From the NCBI GenBank assembly GCA_949288585.1, contig CASEKR010000008.1, positions 1 to 49,864 on the forward strand: a DNA stretch of 49,864 nt, read 5' to 3'. Under the pieces are notes generated by a model. The model was not told the DNA's origin. It ran no database searches and worked only from the letters and a program-made list of their open reading frames with translations. Position numbers and translations under genes: made by a program. Numbering within the stretch: the first letter of the stretch is position 1; the number at the start of each line of letters is the position of its first letter. Of this stretch, positions 23,982 through 33,347 are shown one piece after another. Source of the DNA: an uncultured Bacteroides sp. (lineage in GTDB: Bacteria > Bacteroidota > Bacteroidia > Bacteroidales > Bacteroidaceae).

Positions 23982-26900
23982 ATGAAAAGGACATTACTGA
24001 TTGCTTTGAGCCTGCTGTGCTACACCTCTGTAGCCTGGGCTCAGGAGAAGAATGTGAGTGGCGTGGTGAAAGACGCCAAGACCGGCGAACCTCTCTCCGG
24101 CGCCACTGTTGCCATCCAAGGCACCGCCACGGGGACCATCACCGACCTCGACGGCGCCTACTCGCTGGCGGTCGACCCGCAGGGCACGCTGGCCGTATCC
24201 TACGTCGGCTACGAAAGCCGCACGGTGGCCGTCAACGGCCGCACTGTGGTCAACATCTCTTTGCAGGAAGACTTGAGCCTGCTGGACGAAATCGTCGTCG
24301 TCGGCTACGGCACGCAGAAGAAGAGCGACCTGACCGGCTCCATCTCGTCCGTCTCGGCAGAAGAAGTCAAGAACTACGCCGTGTCCGACGTCTCGCAACT
24401 GCTGACGGGCAAGGCCGCCGGCGTCTACGTCGCCTCCAGTTCCGGCCAGCCCGGCGCTAACGCCGTCGTCCGCATCCGTGGCTTGGGCTCGGTGAACGAC
24501 AACAACCCGCTGTACATCGTCGACGGGCAGCCGCTGGACAACCTGAACAACCTGAACCCCTCGGACATCGACCGCATAGAGGTGCTGAAGGACGCGTCGG
24601 CCTGCGCCATCTACGGTTCGCGCGGCTCGAACGGCGTCATCCTCGTCACCACCAAGAAGGGCGAGGCCGGCAAGACCTCCATCTCGCTGGATGCCTACGT
24701 CGGATTCAAGAGCAGCTACAAGGCGCTGGAGATGTGCAACAGCGAGGAGTTCTACCACTTCATCCACGAAGCCTACCGGAACGCCGGCCAGGAACTGAAC
24801 CCCAACTTCGACAAACTGTACGAGCGCGGCTACGACACGAACTGGTGGGACGAGGCCACGCAGACCGGCTTCAACCAAAACTACAACCTGAGCATCCGCA
24901 AGGGAACTGACCGTATGCGCACTTCGCTGAGCATTGGCTACCTGAGCGACGAAGGCGCCATCATCACCACCGAGTTCGACCGCCTCTCGCTGCGCCTGAA
25001 CCAGGAGTACGACCTCATCAAGGACCGTGTGACCGTCGGCGCCAACATCGGCGTGGCCAAGACGAAATCGCGCGACACCTCGTCGCTGCCCCGCTTCGAC
25101 TTCATCATCCAGGCAGACCCGTTCACGCCCGTCATCAACCCGCTGGTAGACCCTTCGTCGCCCAACTACGAGTACGACAAGTACGCGCCCACCGAGTATG
25201 CCTTCAATCCCAACCCCGTGGCCTACCTGAACCTGTATGACCGCAAGACCGAATACTTCAACGTCTACGGCAACGTATTCGCCAACGTCAAGCTGTTCAA
25301 AGGCTTCAGCTACCGCTTCCAGTACAGCTTCGAGCGCAACCACAGCCTCTACACCAACTTCCTGCCCGAGTATGAGTCGGTCTTCTCCGAATACAACATG
25401 GCCAACCGCGAGAGCAAGTACAACACCACGACGCAACTGAGCAAGAACAACGGCATCGTCTTCAATTCCGTGGTCGAGAACCAGTTCAACTACGACATCT
25501 CCTTCGGCAAGCACGCCCTGAACGCCATGGTGGCCACCAGCTACGAGCGTTACACCAGCGAGACGGCCAATGCCTTCAAGTCCGGCGGACCGGGCAACGA
25601 CGAAGCTTTCCAGGTGCTCAACTCGCAGACCACGGGCGACCAGGCCACCGGCACGAAGGCCGAAAGCGTCATCCTCTCCTACCTGGGGCGCATCAACTAC
25701 AACTACAACGACACCTACCTGGCCACGGTCAGCTTCCGTGCCGACGGCTCTTCGCGCTTCGCCAAGGGCAACCGCTGGGGCTACTTCCCCTCCTTCTCCC
25801 TGGGATGGAGAATCAGCAACGAGCCTTTCTTCCGGAGCCTGCACTGGGACAAGGTGGTGGACAACATCAAGCTGCGCGTGGGCTGGGGGCAGAACGGCAA
25901 CCAGCGCATCAACAACAACGCGGCGCTGACGCTGATTGGCAGCGGCGTGGACGACAAGTGGTGGTATGGCGACTCGTTCGTGTCGGGCTACCTGCCCACG
26001 AACATGGGTAACGCCGACATCCGCTGGGAGACGAGCCAGCAGACCAACTTCGGCGTCGACCTGGCCTTCTTCAACAGCCACCTGGACCTGACGCTGGACT
26101 ACTACATCAAGAAGACGAAGGACATGCTGCTGCAAGTGCCCATGCCCGAGTTCTCGGCCTATCCGAACAACCCGTGGAGCAACGCCGGCGACGTGCGCAA
26201 CAACGGTTTCGAGATGAACCTGAACTACCGCAACTCCTTCAACGACTTCCATTACAGCATCGGCCTGAACCTGTCTACCTACAAGACGGAAGTGACGCGC
26301 CTGACCACCGACAACGACTACTACCTGACCGGCTCCGTCAGCCGCACCTACGTCGGAGGGCCGATGGGACGCTTCTACGGCTACCAGCAGGTCGGCATCT
26401 TCCAGAACTGGGACCAAATCAACAACTACGTGAAGGACGGGCAGAAAATCCAGCCCGATGCCCAGCCCGGCGACTTCATCTTTGCCGACCTGAATGACAA
26501 CGGCTCCATCGACGACGGCGACCGCACCTTCATCGGCGACCCGAACCCGGACCTGATTTACGGCTTCAACATCGGCCTGAGCTGGAAGAACTTCGACCTC
26601 TCGCTGGCCTTCCAGGGGATGCTGGGCAACGACATCTACAACTATACGAAGTCCTTCGGCCTGCCCGGCGCGCAGAACGGCCTGCGCGAAGCCTACACCA
26701 ACGCCTGGCGGCAGGAGGGAGACGACGCCGACTGGCCCCGCATCAGCACCGTGGACAACAACAAGAACTACGGCAACGCCTCCAGTTGGTACGTGGAGAA
26801 CGGCTCGTTCCTCCGCCTGCAAAACGCGCAACTGGGCTACAACCTGCCCCGCCGGTGGTGTGAAAAGACGAAAGTCCTCTCTTCTTTGCGCGTCTACGTC

Positions 26901-27044
26901 AGCGGGCAGAACCTGCTGACCTTCACCAAGTACAGCGGCATCGACCCCGAAATCGGGCAGAACAACCCGCTGGACATGGGCTACGACAACACGCGCTACC
27001 CGACGTCGCGCGTCATCACCTTCGGCATCAATGCCAGTTTCTAA
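23982..27044 (+). CDS. SusC-type TonB-dependent glycan receptor
   Basis: A 1020-residue outer-membrane importer. In order: signal peptide ending SVAWAQ; carboxypeptidase-D-like domain (SGVVKDAKTGEPLSGATVAI, residues 25-100); TonB box region DEIVVVGYGTQKKSDLTGSI; plug domain (VRIRGLGSVNDNNPLYIVDG, IEVLKDASACAIYGSRGSNG); then the beta-barrel, closing with RYPTSRVITFGINASF and a terminal Phe. With the SusD protein 32 bp downstream it forms the lidded transporter that pulls oligosaccharides across the outer membrane using TonB energy. The length is normal and no frameshift is seen. No separate promoter or second copy of the HTCS repeat is visible before it, so it probably depends on the promoter at 19.77 kb. 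Confidence 0.97.
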   Translation: MKRTLLIALSLLCYTSVAWAQEKNVSGVVKDAKTGEPLSGATVAIQGTATGTITDLDGAYSLAVDPQGTLAVSYVGYESRTVAVNGRTVVNISLQEDLSLLDEIVVVGYGTQKKSDLTGSISSVSAEEVKNYAVSDVSQLLTGKAAGVYVASSSGQPGANAVVRIRGLGSVNDNNPLYIVDGQPLDNLNNLNPSDIDRIEVLKDASACAIYGSRGSNGVILVTTKKGEAGKTSISLDAYVGFKSSYKALEMCNSEEFYHFIHEAYRNAGQELNPNFDKLYERGYDTNWWDEATQTGFNQNYNLSIRKGTDRMRTSLSIGYLSDEGAIITTEFDRLSLRLNQEYDLIKDRVTVGANIGVAKTKSRDTSSLPRFDFIIQADPFTPVINPLVDPSSPNYEYDKYAPTEYAFNPNPVAYLNLYDRKTEYFNVYGNVFANVKLFKGFSYRFQYSFERNHSLYTNFLPEYESVFSEYNMANRESKYNTTTQLSKNNGIVFNSVVENQFNYDISFGKHALNAMVATSYERYTSETANAFKSGGPGNDEAFQVLNSQTTGDQATGTKAESVILSYLGRINYNYNDTYLATVSFRADGSSRFAKGNRWGYFPSFSLGWRISNEPFFRSLHWDKVVDNIKLRVGWGQNGNQRINNNAALTLIGSGVDDKWWYGDSFVSGYLPTNMGNADIRWETSQQTNFGVDLAFFNSHLDLTLDYYIKKTKDMLLQVPMPEFSAYPNNPWSNAGDVRNNGFEMNLNYRNSFNDFHYSIGLNLSTYKTEVTRLTTDNDYYLTGSVSRTYVGGPMGRFYGYQQVGIFQNWDQINNYVKDGQKIQPDAQPGDFIFADLNDNGSIDDGDRTFIGDPNPDLIYGFNIGLSWKNFDLSLAFQGMLGNDIYNYTKSFGLPGAQNGLREAYTNAWRQEGDDADWPRISTVDNNKNYGNASSWYVENGSFLRLQNAQLGYNLPRRWCEKTKVLSSLRVYVSGQNLLTFTKYSGIDPEIGQNNPLDMGYDNTRYPTSRVITFGINASF

Positions 27045-27076
27045 TCATTCTCTCACCTCTTATAAACATCGACATT

Positions 27077-28639
27077 ATGAAAAGACTATTCACATATTCC
27101 CTGATATTCGCACTGGGATTGGCCGGCTCGGGCTGTGCCGACTTGCTGGACACGACCACTTACGGCCAGCAGACCAGCGAGACTTTTTATAAGACTGACG
27201 CGCAGATTGGCGAGGCTCTGACGGGCGCTTACCTGAAACTGCGTGTGAAGTGGAACGAATACATCCTGGACCATTGCCTCATCGGCGACGTGACGACGGA
27301 CGACGCGCTGAAGGGCGGCGGCAGCGAGGGCGACATGGCGGAGATGTATGACATGGAGCAGTTCCTCACCCAGCCCACCAACGCCGAAGTGGCCCGCCGC
27401 TGGCGCCTGCTCTACGGTCTGGTGAACCGCTGTAACGACGTCATCTACTACGGCCCCTCGGCCCAGGGAGACAAGGAACTGATAGCGCGCTACATCAACG
27501 AGGCCAAGGCGTTGCGCGGCTTCGGCTACTACTTCCTTGTGACGTCTTTCGGCGATGTGCCCCTGCTGACCGAGCCTCTCACGCCCGACGAGGTGATTGC
27601 CACCCCGCGCGCGCCGCAGGAACAGGTCTACCAGCTGATTATCCAAGACCTGACGGACGCCGCCGAGGGCCTGCCCGAGAAGGGCGGTTACCCGGAGTCG
27701 GACCAATACCGCGTCACCCGGGGCATGGCGCTAATGATGCTGGGCAAGACCTACATGTTCCGCTACGACTACCCGAATGCCGAGAAGGCGTTCTACGAGA
27801 TTGTCAGTTCGCAGAAGTACAACCTCCTGCCGCAGTATGGCTGGAACTGGTTCAAGGAGTACGAAAACAGCATAGAATCGGTCTTCGAGATACCGAACCA
27901 GATGTATGACAAGAACGTGGGCACCGGCACCAACGTGCCCCACTTCTTCACCACCCGCGACGCCATCACCGGCTACGGCGGCTACGGCTTCCACTGCCCG
28001 ACGCAAGACCTGTGGGACGCTTACGACCCCGACGACCCCCGCCTGACATACGTCTTCACGCAGAAAGGCGACCGCTACGCAGGCGACACGCAGACGCAGG
28101 AAAATGCCCTGTCGCCCTCGGGCTACCACGACTACAAGTACACGGTGCCTGCCGTCGACAAGGTGGGCTGGGACGTCTGGCTCATCCCCTACAACGTCCG
28201 CTTCCTGCGCTACGCCGACGTCCTCCTGCTCTATGCCGAGGCGTTGAACGAGAACGGCAAGTCCGGCGAAGCGCTGACCTACCTCAACCTGGTGCGCAAA
28301 CGCGCCCGCGAGACCGACCCCGTCGACCCGCGCCGCGACATCCAAGTCTACATCCCGCCCACGACGGACGCTACATTGCCCGACATCACCACGACCAACA
28401 AGGACGAGTTGCGCCAGATTATCTGGGACGAACGCCGCCGCGAACTGGCCATGGAGGGCTGGCGGCGCGAAGACCTCATCCGGCAGAAACGCTACGGCGA
28501 GGTGATGAAGGCCTATGCCACGAAGTACAATACGACCAAGGGCGCCCGCTTCGAGGAGGACCGCGACTACCTGCTGCCCATCCCGCAGGCGGAAATAGAC
28601 CGGACGAACAACATCGTGACCCAGAATCCGAATTACTAA
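27077..28639 (+). CDS. SusD/RagB-type surface glycan-binding lipoprotein
   Basis: A 520-residue lipoprotein (lipobox GSGC, Cys20) of the RagB/SusD family. The N-terminal TPR-like half includes RYINEAKALRGFGYYFLVTS and FGDVPLLTEPL; the C-terminal half has VRFLRYADVLLLYAEALNEN, IIWDERRRELAMEGWRREDL-IRQKRYG and LLPIPQAEIDRTNNIVTQNP, all diagnostic. It caps the SusC barrel at the cell surface and binds the glycan. It lies directly after SusC and 21 bp before the GH130-like gene, within the same operon. Ligand specificity cannot be read from the sequence. Confidence 0.97.
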   Translation: MKRLFTYSLIFALGLAGSGCADLLDTTTYGQQTSETFYKTDAQIGEALTGAYLKLRVKWNEYILDHCLIGDVTTDDALKGGGSEGDMAEMYDMEQFLTQPTNAEVARRWRLLYGLVNRCNDVIYYGPSAQGDKELIARYINEAKALRGFGYYFLVTSFGDVPLLTEPLTPDEVIATPRAPQEQVYQLIIQDLTDAAEGLPEKGGYPESDQYRVTRGMALMMLGKTYMFRYDYPNAEKAFYEIVSSQKYNLLPQYGWNWFKEYENSIESVFEIPNQMYDKNVGTGTNVPHFFTTRDAITGYGGYGFHCPTQDLWDAYDPDDPRLTYVFTQKGDRYAGDTQTQENALSPSGYHDYKYTVPAVDKVGWDVWLIPYNVRFLRYADVLLLYAEALNENGKSGEALTYLNLVRKRARETDPVDPRRDIQVYIPPTTDATLPDITTTNKDELRQIIWDERRRELAMEGWRREDLIRQKRYGEVMKAYATKYNTTKGARFEEDRDYLLPIPQAEIDRTNNIVTQNPNY

Positions 28640-28660
28640 CACCATAAACACTTTTACCCC

Positions 28661-29854
28661 ATGAAACAGACTCTTATCTTACTGGCCTGCGCTTCGGCCC
28701 TTTGCGCCTGCGGCGGAAACAGCGAGAAAATCACCGACTACGACAACCAGGAAGGTGTGTTCGAATGGCAGTTCCCCAACAAGGACAACGAGAAAGCCTG
28801 GCACTACTACTCGTACAGCACCGAACGCTGGTGGGGCGACTTCCCCAAGGACATCAAGGTGCCGCAAGACATGTACAAGACCTATCCCTGGGCCATCGGT
28901 CCCTGCACCAAGTATGAACACAATCCCGTGCTCCGGCCCACGCCCGGAGCCTGGGACAAGGGACGCTTCGGCGGCGGCGTGCACAACGGCAGCGTCGTGG
29001 TGAAGGACGGTGTCTTCTACTACGTCTATCGCGGCGAGCAGCCCATCGACGTCAAGCAGGACACGCCCATCGACTACATCTGCGACATCGGCGTGGCCAC
29101 CAGCACCGACGGCATACACTTCGTGAAAGATACGCTCAACAGCCCCTTCTTCCGCAAAGGCGAAGACCGCAAGTATAGTTACGAAGACGTCAACCTCGTG
29201 AAGAAGGGCGACACCTACTACCTCTTCTGCAACCAATGGTACTGGCCGGACCAGCAAGACTACACGCAGAACGGCACCTTCTTAGCCACCTCGAAAGACT
29301 TGCGCCACTGGGAGAAGGTGGGCATCGTCTTCCCCGAAGCCAAGCGCACGCACCGCAACGGCGTCGTCCTACAGAATCCGCGCAATGAGGCCGTGCAGGT
29401 CAACGGCAAGTACATCATGTACCTCAACGACGGCCTGATTGCCTATTCCGACGACCTCATCCATTGGGAGTCGAAGGAGAACCCCCACCGCTGGCCCGGC
29501 GGCGAAGGATGTTTCGCCCTGTGCGACCACACTTCGGCTGACCCCGACCGGATAGTCCTCTTCACCGGCGGCAACCACACGGGCCACTTCTATGCCATCG
29601 GCGAGGTGCTGCTGTCGAAGAAAGACCCCGAAAAGGCGTTGGACTACCTGCCCGCGCCTGTCCTGGCCGCCAACCCGCACTATCCTTATGAGAACGGCTA
29701 CACGGCCGACGCGCCTTTCCGCCCCATCTCCGCCTTCAGCGACTGCATCTTCTTCAACGGCTTGACGCTGCACGACGGGCGGTGGTGGTTCTACTACGGC
29801 GGCAGCGAATACTACACGTGCCTGGCACATTCACCTTATCAGAACAACAAGTAA
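28661..29854 (+). CDS. GH130-like (five-bladed propeller) lipoprotein
   Basis: A 397-residue lipoprotein with lipobox LCAC (Cys17). The mature protein has the GH130-type landmarks: KYEHNPVLRPTPGAWDKGRF, HNGSVVVKDGVFYYVYRGEQ, KYSYEDVNLVKKGDTYYLFC (family EDP region), HRNGVVLQNPRNEAVQVNGK and the closing WWFYYGGSEYYTCLAHSP. GH43/GH32-like propellers look alike at this level, so the family call is probable, not certain. Because it is exported it would act on the glycan or its oligosaccharides outside the cytoplasm, complementing the cytoplasmic GH130 at 19.8 kb. It follows SusD by 21 bp and precedes paralogue B by 11 bp. Confidence 0.78.
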   Translation: MKQTLILLACASALCACGGNSEKITDYDNQEGVFEWQFPNKDNEKAWHYYSYSTERWWGDFPKDIKVPQDMYKTYPWAIGPCTKYEHNPVLRPTPGAWDKGRFGGGVHNGSVVVKDGVFYYVYRGEQPIDVKQDTPIDYICDIGVATSTDGIHFVKDTLNSPFFRKGEDRKYSYEDVNLVKKGDTYYLFCNQWYWPDQQDYTQNGTFLATSKDLRHWEKVGIVFPEAKRTHRNGVVLQNPRNEAVQVNGKYIMYLNDGLIAYSDDLIHWESKENPHRWPGGEGCFALCDHTSADPDRIVLFTGGNHTGHFYAIGEVLLSKKDPEKALDYLPAPVLAANPHYPYENGYTADAPFRPISAFSDCIFFNGLTLHDGRWWFYYGGSEYYTCLAHSPYQNNK

Positions 29855-29865
29855 TCCGGTAGTTT

Positions 29866-31560
29866 ATGAAGACTTACATGAAATCATACATACTCGCCCT
29901 GCTGGCCGCCGGACTGGCCGCCGCCGCCCCGGCGCAGCAACTCAGCATCGGCCGCATCGAGCAGATGCCGAACAAGCCGGAGCCGTACATCATGCGCGAC
30001 TGGAAACAAGTGGCCTTGGGCTACGACTCGCTGGTCTACGACATCCACCGCAAGGGGCAGTACCTCCCCCTGACCCGCATCACTTCGCAGACCGAGAACT
30101 TCCCCGGCCGGAAGTCTTACCTGCAATACACTTTCGTGGGTTCGGTCGACACGTTGAAGACGGAGTCCATCAACACTTTCATGTCCATCATTGGAGCTAC
30201 CCTCTGCGGCGTGGACAAGACCCGTTCCTTCGGTCAGAACTGGGTGCTGATGTCCGAAGAGTTCTTCAACCGCAAGAACGGGCTGAACCTCTATGGCAAC
30301 CGGACGAACTCCGTCACCGGCAACGACTGGTGGTACGAACTGATTCCCAACGTCCTTTTCTACCAACTCTATGACCTCTATCCCGACGTGGGCGACTTCC
30401 GCCGTCAGTTCACCGTCGTGGCCGACCGTTGGCTGGAGTGCGTGAAAGCCTTGGGCGGCGACCCTGAAAAGGGAACCTTGCCCGAGACCAACTACCGCGC
30501 CTTCAACTTCGCCACGATGAAGCCCTTGCTGGGCAGCGTGCCCGAACCCGAGTCGGCCGGGGCCATGGGCTGGCTGTTCTACATGGCTTATTCACAGACC
30601 GGACACAAGAAATACCTCGACGCCGCCAAACTCTGCATGGAGCGGTTCTCCAGCTTCACTACCAGCCCCACCTACGAGTTGCAGTATCTTTACGGCACGC
30701 TGTGCGCCGCGCGCATGAATGCCGAGTTGGGTACGGACTACGACCTGCACAAGATGCTGAACTGGTGTTTCGACGTAGGGCCGCTGCGTCAGTGGGAGCA
30801 TACCTTGGGCTGGGGTTGCGTCGTAGGACGTTGGAACGGCATGGACGTGTCGGGCATGATGGCCGCCGTCAGCCGCGAGGGCGAGACTACGTGGGGCGAC
30901 TATGCCTTCGTCATGAACGCCTTCCAGCAGATGGGCACCCTGGCGCCGCTGGTGCGCTACAACGACCGCTACGCGCGGGCCATCGGCAAGTACCTGCTGA
31001 ATGCCGCCAATGCCAACCGCCTGTTCTACTCGAAGTACCTGCCCGTCGAGAACCAGGACTGCGCGGAGTGGTCGCGCAAGTATGACCCGCATTCCTACAT
31101 CGCCTACGAGGCCGTGCGGCAGTATAAAGACGGCAAAAGCCCCTTCGCCACCGGCGACGCCATGTCCCAAGGCTGGGCGCGGACCAACTTGTCGCTTTAC
31201 AGTTCGGCTCCTGTCGGCTACCTGGGCGGCATCCTGGAGAAGACCGACGTCGAGGCCATTCTGAAGTTCGACTTGACTAAGACCGACTTCTTCCACCGTG
31301 CGGCTTATCCTACTTCTTTGTTCTATAACCCGTACGAAACCAGCCAGCAGGTCAGCTTCGACCTGGGTCAGGAAACCTGCGACGTGTACGATGCCGTGTC
31401 TAACACCTTCCTGGCCAAAGGCGTGAAAGGCATCTGGCGTTTCGACATCCCGGCCGACGCAGCTGTCGTGCTGGTGAAGTGTCCCGCAGGCGGCACGCTC
31501 AGCCGGGAGGGGGCGAAGCTGCTGGTGGACGGAGTTGTCATTGATTACAACCACCCCTAA
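29866..31560 (+). CDS. Exported protein of an unrecognised family, paralogue B
   Basis: A 564-residue protein with a type I signal peptide ending AAAPAQQ and no lipobox, so it is likely a soluble periplasmic protein, whereas paralogue A is lipidated. It shares the blocks listed for the protein at 22266, including DWWYELIPNVLFYQLYDLYP, GWGCVVGRWNGMDVSG and AIGKYLLNAANANRLFYSKY, and the same C-terminal beta domain. The duplicated pair within one operon suggests two related cleavage steps, perhaps surface and periplasm or two linkages. Acidic candidates for catalysis are conserved in both, but I cannot assign them. It ends 12 bp before the first methyltransferase gene, which ties the glycan part of the operon to the corrinoid part. 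Confidence 0.7.
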   Translation: MKTYMKSYILALLAAGLAAAAPAQQLSIGRIEQMPNKPEPYIMRDWKQVALGYDSLVYDIHRKGQYLPLTRITSQTENFPGRKSYLQYTFVGSVDTLKTESINTFMSIIGATLCGVDKTRSFGQNWVLMSEEFFNRKNGLNLYGNRTNSVTGNDWWYELIPNVLFYQLYDLYPDVGDFRRQFTVVADRWLECVKALGGDPEKGTLPETNYRAFNFATMKPLLGSVPEPESAGAMGWLFYMAYSQTGHKKYLDAAKLCMERFSSFTTSPTYELQYLYGTLCAARMNAELGTDYDLHKMLNWCFDVGPLRQWEHTLGWGCVVGRWNGMDVSGMMAAVSREGETTWGDYAFVMNAFQQMGTLAPLVRYNDRYARAIGKYLLNAANANRLFYSKYLPVENQDCAEWSRKYDPHSYIAYEAVRQYKDGKSPFATGDAMSQGWARTNLSLYSSAPVGYLGGILEKTDVEAILKFDLTKTDFFHRAAYPTSLFYNPYETSQQVSFDLGQETCDVYDAVSNTFLAKGVKGIWRFDIPADAAVVLVKCPAGGTLSREGAKLLVDGVVIDYNHP

Positions 31561-31572
31561 ATCATCTTGCGT

Positions 31573-32643
31573 ATGGACAACGAATTTCAACCGGATTACC
31601 GGAACATACTGAAGGTGCTCTACAACCAGCGACCCGACTACCTGCCGCTATACGAGCACCACATCGACCCGCCTTTCATCGCCAAGTGCATCGGGCGCGA
31701 GCTTTCGATAGACGACTGCGTGACCGACGCCGACCTGGACGACTACTTCCGCACGTACATCGGCTTTTGGCGAGACAATACCTACGATGCCTTCGACTAC
31801 GAGGCGGCCGTCTGCGAAATCTATCCCGGCCACGGGGCCATCTTCGGCGGAATGCCTGGCCCCATCCAGACGCGCGACGACTTCGAAAGGTACCCCTTCG
31901 ACGAGTTGCCCGCGCTGTTCTGGCGGAAGTACGCCCCGCGCTTAGAGTCCATCCGCCGCGTCATGCCCCCCGGCATGAAGGCTTACGGAGGCTGCGGCTA
32001 CGGCATCTTCGAATCGGCGCAGGACTTGGTTGGCTACGAAAACTTGTGCGTCATGCAGTATCTCGACCCCGAACTGTTCACCGACTTGTTCAACAAGATA
32101 GGCGAGTTGTACCAGGCGTTGTGGACGGAGATGGTGCGCCGTTACAGCGACATCTTCGTGTTCTTCCGCATGGGCGATGACCTGGGACACCGCACGGCCA
32201 CGATGCTCGAACCGGATGCCATCCGCCGGTTCATCCTGCCGCAACACAAGAAGGTGGTAGACATCGTGCATGCCGCCGGAAAGAAGTTCCTGCTGCACAG
32301 TTGCGGCAACATCTTCGAGGTAATGCCCGACATCCTGGCCACGGGCATCGACGCGAAGCATTCCAACGAAGACCAGATTGCTCCCTTCGACCGCTGGGTG
32401 GATGATTATTCGGAGCGAATCGGGCTCTTCGGAGGCTTCGACATGAACTACCTGATTTTGCATCCCTACGACGAAGTCTACCGGAAGGTGCTGGAAGAAG
32501 GCACGCGCTTCCGGACCAAGGCACGGGGGTATGGATTGGGGTCGGGTAATTCGATTCCCGACTACATGCAGGTCGAGGGCTACCGGGCCATGATAGACGC
32601 CGTGAAAGAAATCCGGCGGAGAGAACGTAACATTAATAAATAG
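31573..32643 (+). CDS. UroD-family corrinoid methyltransferase (candidate MT-I)
   Basis: A 356-residue cytoplasmic protein of the uroporphyrinogen-decarboxylase/MtaA superfamily. The barrel landmarks are present: GMPGPIQTRDDFERYPFDEL, FVFFRMGDDLGHRTATMLEP, KKFLLHSCGNIFEVMPDILA (the H-x-C half of a zinc site) and HPYDEVYRKVLEEG. Where MtaA-like enzymes have a third ligand Cys (TGC), this protein reads GLGSGNSIPDYM. It is not true HemE, whose N-terminal arginine motif is missing. In corrinoid systems such proteins move a methyl group between a substrate and a B12 protein. Standing first, beside glycan enzymes and the corrinoid protein, it is the best candidate for demethylating the substrate. 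ATG 31573 is preferred to the TTG at 31567. Confidence 0.8.
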   Translation: MDNEFQPDYRNILKVLYNQRPDYLPLYEHHIDPPFIAKCIGRELSIDDCVTDADLDDYFRTYIGFWRDNTYDAFDYEAAVCEIYPGHGAIFGGMPGPIQTRDDFERYPFDELPALFWRKYAPRLESIRRVMPPGMKAYGGCGYGIFESAQDLVGYENLCVMQYLDPELFTDLFNKIGELYQALWTEMVRRYSDIFVFFRMGDDLGHRTATMLEPDAIRRFILPQHKKVVDIVHAAGKKFLLHSCGNIFEVMPDILATGIDAKHSNEDQIAPFDRWVDDYSERIGLFGGFDMNYLILHPYDEVYRKVLEEGTRFRTKARGYGLGSGNSIPDYMQVEGYRAMIDAVKEIRRRERNINK

Positions 32644-32657
32644 GAGAAAGCAGATTT

Positions 32658-33347
32658 ATGAGCGACAATAACGTATTGGAACAGATAGCCACTTGCGTGG
32701 AATACGGGAAACTGAACGCCAAGATGGCCTACCCGCCCTTCCTGAAGGGGCAGGATGGTGTGGAAGAACTGGTGCCGCAAGCCCTGGCCGGAGGCGCCGC
32801 CCCTAACGACATCCTGACCCACGGGCTGATAGTAGGCATGAGCCGCATCGGCGTGAAGTTCAAGGAGAACAAAGTCTTCGTCCCCCAGGTACTGATGAGC
32901 GCCAAGGCCATGAACATCGGCATGGATTTCCTGAAACCTTACTTTGCCGACGGCTCCGTGCAGCGCAAAGGGAAGTTCATCATCGGAACCGTCGAAGGCG
33001 ACCTGCATGACATCGGCAAGAACCTGGTTTCCATGATGGTGGAAGGCAACGGATATGAGGTCATCGACCTGGGCGTGAACGTTCCGGCCGAGAGGTTCGC
33101 GGCGGCTGCACGCGAGCATCCGGGGGCTTTCATCGGCATGTCGGCCCTGCTGACTACTACGATGGTCAACATGGAGGGGATAAACCGCGCCATCAAGCAG
33201 GAAGACGCCTCGGCCGTGACCTTCGCCGGAGGGGCGCCCGTCAGCGAGGAGTTCGCGAAGAGCATCGGCATCGACTATTACACGGAAGAGCCGCAAGAAC
33301 TGGTGGAGATTCTGAACAAGCTGACCGGCTATGAACGATGTGCGTGA
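32658..33347 (+). CDS. Corrinoid (B12-binding) methyl-carrier protein
   Basis: A 229-residue protein with the two domains of MtaC/MtbC-type methyl carriers. A helical cap (about residues 1-95, including NDILTHGLIVGMSRIGVKFK and VPQVLMSAKAMNIGMDFLKP) precedes a Rossmann B12 domain (about 100-225). The D-x-H-x2-G motif is complete in VEGDLHDIGKNLVSMMVEGN; His117 would ligate cobalt from below. GMSALLTTTM and FAGGAPVS are the S-x-L and GG motifs that hold the nucleotide tail. It should carry a methyl group on cobalt between the two UroD-family methyltransferases. It overlaps the next gene by 17 bp. No signal peptide; cytoplasmic. Confidence 0.92.
   Translation: MSDNNVLEQIATCVEYGKLNAKMAYPPFLKGQDGVEELVPQALAGGAAPNDILTHGLIVGMSRIGVKFKENKVFVPQVLMSAKAMNIGMDFLKPYFADGSVQRKGKFIIGTVEGDLHDIGKNLVSMMVEGNGYEVIDLGVNVPAERFAAAAREHPGAFIGMSALLTTTMVNMEGINRAIKQEDASAVTFAGGAPVSEEFAKSIGIDYYTEEPQELVEILNKLTGYERCA

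Noticed and set aside
23994-26831. Long open frame (about 945 codons) antisense to SusC
   Set aside because: Same cause: the SusC frame is fully explained by conserved domains, and the antisense frame has none.
31560-31573. A cobalamin riboswitch controlling the corrinoid genes
   Set aside because: The gap before the corrinoid genes is 12 bp, and I saw no B12-box-like sequence in the leaders at 15.5 or 19.7 kb. A covariance-model search would settle it.
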